From Sporofaciens musculi (GTDB lineage: Bacteria > Bacillota > Clostridia > Lachnospirales > Lachnospiraceae): DNA of 64,000 bases. Below the pieces are notes generated by a model that saw only the letters and a list, made by a program, of their open reading frames with translations, did not search any database and had not been told where the DNA came from. The stretch covers positions 124,001 to 188,000 of the forward strand of contig NZ_WUQX01000003.1 in the NCBI RefSeq assembly GCF_009830285.1, in the 5' to 3' direction. A program made the translations under genes and the position numbers. This document shows, one piece after another, positions 25,790 through 33,295 of the stretch. Within the stretch, counting starts at the first letter, position 1, and every line of letters begins with the position of its first letter.

Positions 25790-26297
25790 GATTGCCACCT
25801 TAATGTTTTATTTTATCATTTACATCTGCCCAAAACAACAGTCCTTTCCGTTTTTGCAAAATGAGGGGCAATTTTTGCATATTTCATCCTATGACACCTT
25901 AATAGCCGCTGCCGCATTTTCCGGATTAGCTTTAAAATCTTCTGCTATCGATTAGAAAAGCATCCGCCATTGCTGACAGATGCCATACATAAACTCATTA
26001 TTTTGTTATCCGTTTCGCATATATCTTGTGTTCCTTGCCGCCCCATGCACTTAATCCTGCTGTCTTTAACTATTGCCCCAAGCACCACCTCAACGGTCGT
26101 CTGACTGACATCTGCAAGTCATTGGCATCAAAACACTGCCATATTTTGCATTCATAGCCTCATCCCTTTCCACATCACATTCTATTGATTCGGAAAATAA
26201 TTTTCTGGATGCTTCTAACCTTGCAAATGCTGCTAATTTATCACCTTCAACTTTACTTTTCGTTTTCATACCAACTGGCTCCTTGGCTTTTTTTATT
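25790..26297. other. Gene debris between array and DUF1700 gene
   Basis: No intact gene is present. The dispersed repeat copy 2 lies at 25851-25880. On the minus strand short coding-like tails are seen: KANPENAAAAIKVS ending near 25890, SAWGGKEHKIYAKRITK ending near 26000, and about 26150-26275 encoding DKLAAFARLEASRKLFSES, then DVERDEAMNAKYG. The last resembles the C-terminus of a RelB-type antitoxin. All lack starts and partners. Confidence 0.4.
25851..25880. repeat. Dispersed 21-bp-period repeat, copy 2
   Basis: TTTTTGCA, AAATGAGGGGCAA, TTTTTGCA: the same two-block layout and 13-bp spacer as copy 1 (9896-9925). It lies in debris just beyond the start of the GNAT gene. Confidence 0.6.
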
Positions 26298-26855
26298 TTA
26301 GATGGACAAATGCTGTTTGGCTTTGCTGACACCTTTGATATAATAGACCAGAAGTTTCCAACACCCACGCCCAATATGATACAGAATTACTCCCATGACA
26401 ATACTAATAATAAAGACGGCTACCGGATTTTCAATCCCGGAAATGCCGATATAGTTAGCATAGGGAATACCTAAATTCAGTAATGCATCAATCAATTTGA
26501 CAAAGCCCATAATAGGAGTGGCTATTGCACAAATGATGAACACCGGGCTGCAAATTGCAAGAACCGGTATTACAATCAAACCGAAAAGACTTGCGAGACT
26601 ATAATAGGCACAAATCGCAAGGACTCTATTCCAATTAAAAGAATCGCTTTTTGCAATCAAATCCCCCAGATACGCTTTTGCCAATTCTTTGGGATTGCCC
26701 AGCCGTCCAGTGATTTGTTCTGCGGTTTTTCCATCGCTTTGTAATTCAAGGATTTCACTCTTGATTTCCTTAACAATATCAACTCGCTCGGATATCGGCA
26801 AGGGTTTCAGATACTTTTCAACCTTATCAAGATAGTCATTCAAATTTTTTTCCAT
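26298..26855 (-). CDS. DUF1700 (HAAS-type) membrane protein
   Basis: The N-terminal about 80 residues form the helical HAAS/DUF1700 domain (YLDKVEKYLKPLPISERVDI, GRLGNPKELAKAYLGD). Three or four membrane helices follow (ICAYYSLASLFGLIVIPVLA, FIICAIATPIMGFVKLIDAL, VAVFIISIVMGVILYHIG). Such proteins are almost always paired with a PadR regulator, as here. ATG 26855 (MEKNLNDY) has AAAGGAG upstream. It lies 4 bp after the PadR stop. The proposed role is membrane-linked modulation of the regulator; this is not proven. Confidence 0.88.
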   Translation of the reverse strand: MEKNLNDYLDKVEKYLKPLPISERVDIVKEIKSEILELQSDGKTAEQITGRLGNPKELAKAYLGDLIAKSDSFNWNRVLAICAYYSLASLFGLIVIPVLAICSPVFIICAIATPIMGFVKLIDALLNLGIPYANYIGISGIENPVAVFIISIVMGVILYHIGRGCWKLLVYYIKGVSKAKQHLSI

Positions 26856-26859
26856 AGTC

Positions 26860-27192
26860 TTATTCTCCTTTAATTTCATTGATTGCATTTAACAAATTAT
26901 TCCATTCTTTAGACATAGTAGAAATATATTCAAGTCCTTTGTCTGTAATGGAATAATATTTTCTCGGCGGCAAACCCTCGGCACTTTCTTGCCATGAGGA
27001 CGAAACATATTCTTCTTTCATTAATCGTCTGAGTAGCGGATAAATTGTATTCTCTTTTGCAGCTAAAATAGGATATTTTTCTAATGTGCTGATAATTTCA
27101 TATCCATAGGATGGTCGCTGCCTTATCATTAACAGAATACAAAAATCAAGTGTCCCACGTTTGATTTGGGATTTCCAATCATCAATATTCAT
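26860..27192 (-). CDS. PadR-family transcriptional regulator
   Basis: The 110-residue winged-helix protein carries the PadR core: RGTLDFCILLMIRQRPSYGY, EIISTLEKYP, the recognition segment KENTIYPLLRRLMKEEYVSS and the wing GLPPRKYYSITDKG. ATG 27192 (MNIDDWKSQ) follows AAGGAGG; the ORF start at 27243 coincides with the promoter. It heads a two-gene operon with the DUF1700 protein and probably represses it, since a dyad overlaps the promoter. Confidence 0.93.
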   Translation of the reverse strand: MNIDDWKSQIKRGTLDFCILLMIRQRPSYGYEIISTLEKYPILAAKENTIYPLLRRLMKEEYVSSSWQESAEGLPPRKYYSITDKGLEYISTMSKEWNNLLNAINEIKGE

Positions 27193-27214
27193 ATACTGTA
27201 CCTCCTTGCTATAT

Positions 27215-27243
27215 ATCGTACCACACAGTATATCTAATGTCAA
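27215..27243 (-). promoter_or_regulatory. PadR operon promoter with overlapping dyad
   Basis: On the minus strand a near-consensus promoter is present: TTGACA (27238-27243), a 17-bp spacer and TACGAT (27215-27220). An imperfect dyad with ATATAC/GTATAT-like arms spans 27211-27233 and covers the -10, a likely PadR operator. Confidence 0.75.
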
Positions 27244-27356
27244 TGGTATGTCTGAAAAAAATTAAAAGATTAAGATTACTCATGTTATAAATGATGCGCG
27301 GGATTTCGCCGACGTAGGCACTGTGGTAAAATCCAAAAGTTCGGATTTGTGGGAAT

Positions 27357-28538
27357 GTGGGTAACTGGCTGTCTTATGGGGTTGTGGGAAACGCTGTTTG
27401 CAGGACGTGGGAAAGCCGTACTTTTGAAGAGGAATCTTTTTATTTCGAGTTCAAAAGTGATCAAGTAAACACAAAAAAGATGTTAGAAGAAATATCTGCC
27501 TTAGCTAACACATACGGTGGCTATATTTTTTTAGGTGTATCGGATGACAAAAAAATATACGGATGTACAAAATGGACTGAACAAAGAATTCATACATTGA
27601 TTCATGATGCCTTGTCTCCAGCACCAAATTTTGATGTCAAAAAATTTATAACAGATGATGAAAGAACAATTTTCGTAATAAAAGTTGAAGAAGGGCCTAC
27701 TCCACCATATATAACAAATAGCGGAAAAATATATGAACGCCTGTCTTCTGGTTCCTTCCTAGTCAATGATTCAACTAGGCTAAGTCAAATGTATTATAAA
27801 AGAGAACATGAACTTAGTCGAATAGAAAAAAAATTGGCAATATCACCAATAAATTCTTTTCCTAATTTATTTGGTTATCTGGATATTGGTTTTAGCTTAA
27901 GAACTACAAATAACGATAGTGTATGGGAGCAATTTATTAATGCAGATTTAAAACAGCTTTCACATAGTTTAGAAGATCCAAATAATAAACATAGTATATC
28001 ACGGGTAGGTCACTCCATCGTTTTTAGTGTAGGAGAAGTAACAAATCCCAATAATATAGTTGAAGCTAATCTTCATAATTTTATGGAAATCATAGGAGAT
28101 GGAAGTGTAAAACTAAGGATTCTACTTACTAATAACGCTGGAAAAAGCAAAGTAAATATTGCATGTATTATTTCAATACTCTCAATTTTCAGAAAAATTT
28201 ATAGCCAAATATTTGAAACTGATTTTTCAGAAATTTTCATAGGCGCTTATAAATACGAAAATCTGACTGTATTAAATCAGTTTACACCATTTATAGAATT
28301 TGATGGAGAAAGCAGTAATTTAAATAATGAATGGGCGAATTACTATCATCAACATATAATGAACTATGGAAATAATTTGATAATTACGAGTGATCGTATT
28401 CCTAAATATGGTTTTAATTTTTTGGACAAGAAATATTTTAATAGCATCGAAAAAAATATCACAAGTGAAAACATTATTGAAGAGCTTTTTAGTAGTTCTT
28501 TTACATTTTTAGGGTATATATTTCCTTTAAATGACTAA
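27357..28538 (+). CDS. AlbA_2 (Schlafen-like) domain protein
   Basis: The N-terminal about 130 residues match the AlbA_2/divergent AAA-4 domain: FEFKSDQVNTKKMLEEISAL, ANTYGGYIFLGVSDDKKIYG and PPYITNSGKIYERLSSGS. The C-terminal 250 residues are not recognised. The gene is markedly more AT-rich than its neighbours and lies alone between oppositely oriented operons, suggesting horizontal acquisition. The GTG start at 27357 is doubtful; upstream 27290-27356 is G-rich with no clear ribosome binding site, so the 5' end may be altered. Some AlbA_2 proteins act in phage defence or RNA cleavage; here the role is unknown. Confidence 0.75.
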   Translation: MGNWLSYGVVGNAVCRTWESRTFEEESFYFEFKSDQVNTKKMLEEISALANTYGGYIFLGVSDDKKIYGCTKWTEQRIHTLIHDALSPAPNFDVKKFITDDERTIFVIKVEEGPTPPYITNSGKIYERLSSGSFLVNDSTRLSQMYYKREHELSRIEKKLAISPINSFPNLFGYLDIGFSLRTTNNDSVWEQFINADLKQLSHSLEDPNNKHSISRVGHSIVFSVGEVTNPNNIVEANLHNFMEIIGDGSVKLRILLTNNAGKSKVNIACIISILSIFRKIYSQIFETDFSEIFIGAYKYENLTVLNQFTPFIEFDGESSNLNNEWANYYHQHIMNYGNNLIITSDRIPKYGFNFLDKKYFNSIEKNITSENIIEELFSSSFTFLGYIFPLND

Positions 28539-28554
28539 TTATCTGTATTATTCA

Positions 28555-28592
28555 AAAACATCTTTTCCGTTGATAAAGGGAAAGATGTTTTC
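28555..28592. terminator. Bidirectional terminator
   Basis: AAACATCTTT (28556-28565) pairs with AAAGATGTTT (28581-28590), with A- and T-rich flanks, between the AlbA_2 gene and the convergent DUF6070-like gene. Confidence 0.75.
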
Positions 28593-28663
28593 AAATGCGC
28601 CAAATAAGTTATTTTCTATAAGTAATCAAATTATGTCATGTATCGGTATTTTGTGTATATTAT

Positions 28664-29914
28664 TCATTTCTTTATGACCGGAATCTCCATTTCCTGCTGT
28701 TCTACGACATTTGACAAATAGCAGAATGTACCGTCCTCATATGACTGTATGACAACTTGATTTGTAAACGCATAATCCGAATCATAATCCGAATCATAAT
28801 CCGGCCATACGCCATCCACAAAGAGAGTTAATGTACCGTCTTCATTCTCTGTGTAGTCCACCACTTCACCGAACGGCGCATATGGCCTGACTGAAAACAA
28901 ATCACATTCGTAAGTGTCGCTATCCGCATCATAACCGCAGCAATGGTGAAGCTGTTCTATAGTTATAGGAAAATATATTGTCATAATCTCTTCAAATATC
29001 TCTGCGTCAACTCTTCCTCCATGCACTTTCAGATATTCTCCCGTATGCATATGATAAATATCCCCAAACATAGTATCCATTATTATATCTTCCACATTGC
29101 TGCCGTTCCAGTCAACAGTCAGCAGATTATAATCTATATAGCTTAAGCCGGATATATACTTCTCTGTCAGCGCCCTGCAGTCCTCAGCTAATGGTTTTAT
29201 CCTGTAGTGCTCCCGCAAATTTCCATGTGATATCTTTATTTTATTGGTATAGATAAAGTACCCTTTTTCTGTCAGCCTGATTTCTTCCAAATCCCATACG
29301 GATGTATGGGACAGTATGGGCACGCCTCCTTCCTGCCATGTAATTTCCACATAGTAAACCTGCAGCTTCCCTGCACGGTACAGAAAAGTGCGGCATCCAA
29401 ACCGGCCGTCCCCATAGATATCACATATTGTAACCTGGGCCTCCTCTCCATCTGAATATCTGGAATAAAACATTTCTACCTCTTCATAATTTTCCATATT
29501 GATGCCTTTTGACACTGAAACATATCCAAGCCCGCCCATCCGGCTGACTGTCTCCCGCCTTTGTTCTTTTGTCCTCTGCCCCAGTTGATAAAAAGTCGTA
29601 TCCAGCACCTTGATGTCCTTATATAAATCTGCACATCCTTCGGCGGCTGATATTGCGGCTTCCTGAAGCTGTTCCTGTTCTTCGCTTTCCAGGATGCTCA
29701 CCGCCTCTTCTATTTCTTTCCCATAAGAGCTGCCATCCACATTTTCCCTGCTTTCTTCTGCCTGCGGCTCCCCTGAAAATTCCTTTTCAGGGGAGATTGC
29801 CTTATCACAACCGAAATAAAGTAATAAGACAACAAAGCTACCTGCGGCAACAAAAAAGATACTTTCAAATAAACTCCTTTGGCATTCTATTTTTCTCTGT
29901 TTACTATACTTCAT
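28664..29914 (-). CDS. DUF6070-like secreted/anchored protein, paralogue 1
   Basis: The 416-residue protein has an N-terminal membrane segment (SIFFVAAGSFVVLLLYFGC) followed by an extracellular domain. Conserved blocks shared with the paralogues are: a helix EEQEQLQEAAISAAEG, MENYEEVEMFYSRYSDG, LTEKGYFIYTNKI, YISGLSYIDYNLLTVDW and the C-terminal strand repeat NEDGTLTLFVDGVWPDY with YEDGTFCYLSNVVEQQE. A 12-bp in-frame duplication gives YDSDYDSDYAF where the paralogues have one unit. ATG 29914 has AAGGA upstream. A BlaI-type operator sits in its promoter. The function is unknown; the family label is from memory. Confidence 0.72.
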   Translation of the reverse strand: MKYSKQRKIECQRSLFESIFFVAAGSFVVLLLYFGCDKAISPEKEFSGEPQAEESRENVDGSSYGKEIEEAVSILESEEQEQLQEAAISAAEGCADLYKDIKVLDTTFYQLGQRTKEQRRETVSRMGGLGYVSVSKGINMENYEEVEMFYSRYSDGEEAQVTICDIYGDGRFGCRTFLYRAGKLQVYYVEITWQEGGVPILSHTSVWDLEEIRLTEKGYFIYTNKIKISHGNLREHYRIKPLAEDCRALTEKYISGLSYIDYNLLTVDWNGSNVEDIIMDTMFGDIYHMHTGEYLKVHGGRVDAEIFEEIMTIYFPITIEQLHHCCGYDADSDTYECDLFSVRPYAPFGEVVDYTENEDGTLTLFVDGVWPDYDSDYDSDYAFTNQVVIQSYEDGTFCYLSNVVEQQEMEIPVIKK

Positions 29915-29952
29915 AACGTTCCTTACCTTTTCTGGTCGTATAATCTATATAT

Positions 29953-29981
29953 AGTATTACATTTGTAAGATTTTAAGTCAA
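29953..29981 (-). promoter_or_regulatory. Promoter with BlaI-type operator, DUF6070-like gene 1
   Basis: On the minus strand TTGACT (29976-29981) precedes a -10-like TAATAC by 16 bp. The operator core TACATTTGTA (29958-29967) lies between them. On the plus strand AGTATTACATTTGTAAGATTT matches the known BlaI site AAAGTATTACATATGTAAGA closely. Confidence 0.75.
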
Positions 29982-30026
29982 GAATAACTTATATTATCTA
30001 CAATCTTACAGCCCCGTCTTATTTTC

Positions 30027-31265
30027 TCACCGTTTCCCCACTACCGGAATATCTAATTCCTGTTTTTGGATGGAATTGGATAAATAACGAAAGGCCCCAT
30101 TCTCTAACGGTCTTACCACAATCTGATTTGTAAAGGCATAATCCGAACCATAATCCGGCCATACACCGTCCACAAACAGTGTAAGCGTTCCATCCACATT
30201 TTCTTTATAGTCCACCACTTCGGGAAACGGCGGCAAAGGCTGCGAGATACTCATTTCATATTTATATGTATCCGTGGCTGCATCGTAATTGCAGTACTCC
30301 CTTAATTGCTCTGCTGTTACCGGGAAATAAGTCATCATAATAGATTCATAAAGCTCTGCCGGGATCCCCTCACCGTCTGGTACAAATACCTCCCCTGTAT
30401 GGATCCGATAAACATCCTCAAACATGCATGGCCTTAAAATTTCTTCCACATTTCCGCTGTCCCAATCCGTTATCATCACCATATAACTCACATAACTAAG
30501 TCCAGAAACATATTTTTGGGTAAGCTCCCGGCAGGTTTCCGGTAGAGGCTTAACCCTGTAGTACTCCTTCAAATTGCCATGTGCAACGATTACTGCATTT
30601 GTATAAATCAAATATCCCTTTTCCGTCAACCGGATTTCTGCAATATCGTTGGTTCTGGCAGCCTGTATAACCGGTATACCATTGTCTTGCCATCCAATCC
30701 CGATATAGTAGGTCTGCAGTATTCCCTGCCGGTAGACAAAGGTTCTGGAAGAAAATGTCCCGTCTATAAAAGGTTCGTAAATTGTAACCAGTGCCTCCTG
30801 CCCTATGCGGTATTGGGAATAAAAATTTTCTACATCTTCATAGTTACGCATATTCATATCATCCGAAACACTTACCATTCCATTGTTGCCCAACACATTG
30901 ACAATATCTCTTCTCTGCTGTTCTGTCAATTCAATAACCGAAGCATAACCGCTGTCCTTGCTGCTATTTACTGACTCTTCGGCATAATAATAACCTGCAC
31001 ACATTTCTGCCGCCGATACTGCTTCATTCTGTATTTTTTTCTGTTCTTCCATTGACAGGACACACTCCGGTTCCGTATACGCATACGGCTCCCCATCAGC
31101 CGCCCCCGGTTGTTCCTGAGATTCAATCCTGGCAAACGGCACTTTTACTCCCCTGCTGCCGGCCGGATACACTGCTGCTTTCATCTCCCCAACCACGTGC
31201 CCAACGGCTGCCAAGGATAGCGCTGATAAAAAACATACGCTGCATTTCTGTAAAGTACGTTTCAT
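30027..31265 (-). CDS. DUF6070-like secreted protein, paralogue 2
   Basis: The 412-residue protein has a signal peptide (MKRTLQKCSVCFLSALSLAA) and the same blocks as paralogue 1: EEQKKIQNEAVSAAEMCAGYY, NYEDVENFYSQYRIGQEAL, LTEKGYLIYTNAVIVAHGNL, YVSGLSYVSYMVMITDWDSG and a C-terminal VDGTLTLFVDGVWPDYGS with FRYLSNSIQKQELDIP. It lies upstream of paralogue 1 on the same strand, about 110 bp away. Its own upstream region (CTGACA ... TATTAT) shows no BlaI-type operator. The function is unknown; the location is cell surface or periplasm-equivalent. Confidence 0.72.
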   Translation of the reverse strand: MKRTLQKCSVCFLSALSLAAVGHVVGEMKAAVYPAGSRGVKVPFARIESQEQPGAADGEPYAYTEPECVLSMEEQKKIQNEAVSAAEMCAGYYYAEESVNSSKDSGYASVIELTEQQRRDIVNVLGNNGMVSVSDDMNMRNYEDVENFYSQYRIGQEALVTIYEPFIDGTFSSRTFVYRQGILQTYYIGIGWQDNGIPVIQAARTNDIAEIRLTEKGYLIYTNAVIVAHGNLKEYYRVKPLPETCRELTQKYVSGLSYVSYMVMITDWDSGNVEEILRPCMFEDVYRIHTGEVFVPDGEGIPAELYESIMMTYFPVTAEQLREYCNYDAATDTYKYEMSISQPLPPFPEVVDYKENVDGTLTLFVDGVWPDYGSDYAFTNQIVVRPLENGAFRYLSNSIQKQELDIPVVGKR

Positions 31266-31362
31266 ATACTCTATCGTTCTCCCTTCCTGATAATATGCTT
31301 TACAATTCTTCTGTCAGGTAGAACATATGAAAATAAATGCCTGGCTATAACAAATCATTCCC

Positions 31363-31392
31363 TTTTTGCTGAATAAAGGGCGGTTTTTGCAG
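31363..31392. repeat. Dispersed 21-bp-period repeat, copy 3
   Basis: TTTTTGCT, GAATAAAGGGCGG, TTTTTGCA: the same layout as copies 1 and 2. It lies about 45 bp beyond the truncated 3' end of the AbiEii remnant. Confidence 0.55.
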
Positions 31393-31438
31393 ATTTTATA
31401 TTATTCAGTCTACCAGTCATCACTTCAAACTCAATATG

Positions 31439-31726
31439 TTATTGTTGGCATTTCCAAATTGCCATCGGATGTTCCTTAATTCTTTCCACAATTTCTTCTT
31501 TCGTATCATTTGGTGTGTAATCCATATCAATATCCACAGACAAACGTGGTAGATTGAACACCGCCAGATTGATAGCTGTTCCACCTTTTAAAAGCAGATG
31601 GTCTCTTAGATATTCTTCTTCATTCAGATAATTCAATACATCCTTCAAGTGCAAGACCTTTTCAAAGGTATCTCTCACAAATCCATGCTACTGTGCAATA
31701 CGTCCAATCTCTGTTTTATTATACAT
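31439..31726 (-). pseudogene. AbiEii-type toxin, nonsense codon and 3' truncation
   Basis: The frame from ATG 31726 reads MYNKTEIGRIAQ, TAG (31688-31690), then HGFVRDTFEKVLHLKDVLNY and the nucleotidyltransferase core HLLLKGGTAINLAVFNLPRL with SVDIDMDY. It ends at codon 96, whereas AbiEii toxins are about 280 residues, so the C-terminal two thirds are gone. The start overlaps the AbiEi stop by 8 bp, the normal operon order for this type IV toxin-antitoxin or abortive-infection system. Non-functional. Confidence 0.88.
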
Positions 31727-32485
31727 CGGCATCCATCATTACCCCATTCTTCATATTTTGCAAATCATCCGGAACAACCAGTTTCCAAGTATCATCATAG
31801 CAGCCGCCATCCTGATCACGTGTAAGATAACGCTTGCTTTTGCCTATTTGTTTCTTACATTTTACAAAAAATGAATCAGTCAATCCCATTTGTTCCTTGT
31901 GCTGCCATAATAAATATCCCATCTTCTGATACAAGAATTGATTTTGATAAAGTTCCAGGTACTTGATCAGTCTTTTCTCCTGTATTCTGTGCATACTTTC
32001 CACATTCTGCACCACTTCTTCAATGCCCGAAATCTTGTCCATATCCTTAATGCTGTCAACAATGGTTCGCTCCAAATTGGTCACTGCAACACCTCCGCTA
32101 TAAGGAGGCTTCTCAATACCCTCTGAATTTTTTGACGCTACGAAACAAAACGTATAACCATCAAATGTAAAATTCCGGAAGCTAGTCCTTGATGATACAT
32201 ACACATCATAATAGACTTGATCTGTAATTCCATAATACTACATGGCTGGATGATGAGACACATATGATGTTGGCGTAATGTGGCTGGCTATCTGAAAACG
32301 ATTCGCAACCGGTGCGCCAGTTTCTCCGCTAACGCAGGTATACATATTATTACGAATCTTGGCCACCATTCCCTCTTTCATCAATCGCTTGATCGCCGAA
32401 CGTGCGCTATCTATATTATTGTAAAACACATTTACATCTTCCATGTTGAAGACCGGTTTTTTAATAGTTCGAAATATAGGTTCAT
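31719..32485 (-). pseudogene. AbiEi-type antitoxin, frameshift and nonsense codon
   Basis: The antitoxin is readable in three pieces. MNLYFELLK from ATG 32485 is joined after a missing A in the A6 run (32457-32462) to PVFNMEDVNVFYNNIDSARS and the winged-helix IKRLMKEGMVAKIRNNMYTC. This stops at TAG 32238-32240, where relatives have a glutamate codon. The frame continues as YYGITDQVYYDVYVSSR, AVTNLERTIVDSIKDMDKIS and ends LQNMKNGVMMDADV. The gene has about 255 codons. Two lesions plus the broken toxin show that the module is dead. Confidence 0.85.
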
Positions 32486-32764
32486 ATTTCCACCTTCGTT
32501 CATTTTATCATCATTTTAATTTATATGTAAACTATTCCATCCACCTCTTAAACCAAAGATACTACCATGCCTTCTATTTGCCAAGTTTAAATTTTCTTCA
32601 TTATGATTTATATAAAAGCCATTCCGAATAAAATCTAAACTTTTTCTTATCATAATTATAGTATTCTCCTTCAAAATCTGTTTCATACAAATAAAAACGG
32701 ATCTGCTGAAACATGCTCACTCCATCCAATAAACCTAATTGATCCGCTCTATGTTCTTCTACAA

Positions 32765-32811
32765 TTGACAATCCCCTGAATCCCCTCTATAATATCTTTA
32801 TTACACACGTA
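32765..32811 (+). promoter_or_regulatory. blaI promoter with BlaI-type operator
   Basis: TTGACA (32765-32770), a 17-bp spacer and TATAAT (32788-32793) form a consensus promoter. Just downstream, TTATTACACACGTAAGATTT (32798-32817) matches the BlaI site, with core TACACACGTA at 32802-32811. Binding there would block transcription, indicating autorepression. Confidence 0.8.
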
Positions 32812-32830
32812 AGATTTGGAGGGATTTACC

Positions 32831-33208
32831 ATGGCTGCTCTGCCGCAGATTTCCGAAGCTGAATATGAAGTGATGAAGGTCGTATGGAAGTACGCGCCCA
32901 TCAATACCAATGAGATCACTGAGAAGTTACTGAAAACCACCGTCTGGAGCCCCAAAACCATACAAACCCTGATCAAACGTCTGGTGACGAAAGGCGCCCT
33001 CTCTTATGAGAAACAGGGCCGGATATTCGTCTACACCCCGCTTGTATTGGAACGGGAGTATGTGGGCCAGGAAAGCCGTTCGTTTCTGAAACGCTTTTAC
33101 GGCGGGGATATTACTGCCATGCTGTCCGCATACATAGAAAATGACGGTCTGTCCGATACGGAGCTTGAACAGCTTCGCACCCTGCTTTCTGTAAAAAAGG
33201 ATAAATGA
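32831..33208 (+). CDS. blaI: BlaI/MecI-family repressor
   Basis: The 125-residue protein is a full-length BlaI/MecI repressor. It has the winged helix ISEAEYEVMKVVWKYAPINT, NEITEKLLKTTVWSPKTIQT (recognition helix), LIKRLVTKGALSYEKQGRIF, and a C-terminal dimerisation helix with SFLKRFYGGDITAMLSAYI. In known systems it dimerises on TACA/TGTA operators and is cleaved when BlaR1 senses a beta-lactam. ATG 32831 follows GGAGGG; the ORF start at 32816 overlaps the operator. The frame is intact. Confidence 0.93.
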   Translation: MAALPQISEAEYEVMKVVWKYAPINTNEITEKLLKTTVWSPKTIQTLIKRLVTKGALSYEKQGRIFVYTPLVLEREYVGQESRSFLKRFYGGDITAMLSAYIENDGLSDTELEQLRTLLSVKKDK

Positions 33209-33217
33209 GTTTGTAAC

Positions 33218-33244
33218 TTTCGTCAGGAACTGTTCCTAACGAAA
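33218..33244 (+). other. Intercistronic hairpin between blaI and blaR1
   Basis: TTTCGT-C-AGGAA and TTCCT-A-ACGAAA form a stem of about 11 bp with a 3-nt loop, 9 bp after the blaI stop. It has no U-tract, so it more likely affects mRNA stability or the blaI:blaR1 ratio than termination. Confidence 0.5.
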
Positions 33245-33295
33245 TCTTGCGCTCCGGCTTGTCCGGGTTAAGGAAACAAAAAGGAGACAATACCT

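Noticed and set aside
31266..31440. A BlaI-type operator before DUF6070-like gene 2
   Set aside because: The nearest sequence (TAGAACATATGAAAA, around 31318-31332) lacks a TGTA half-site and does not sit in the promoter.
13730..32485. Amber codon recoding, because three broken genes carry in-frame TAG
   Set aside because: Intact genes, for example the permease ending at 11043, use TAG as a normal stop, and each of these genes or its operon partner carries other lesions. Simple decay is the better explanation.
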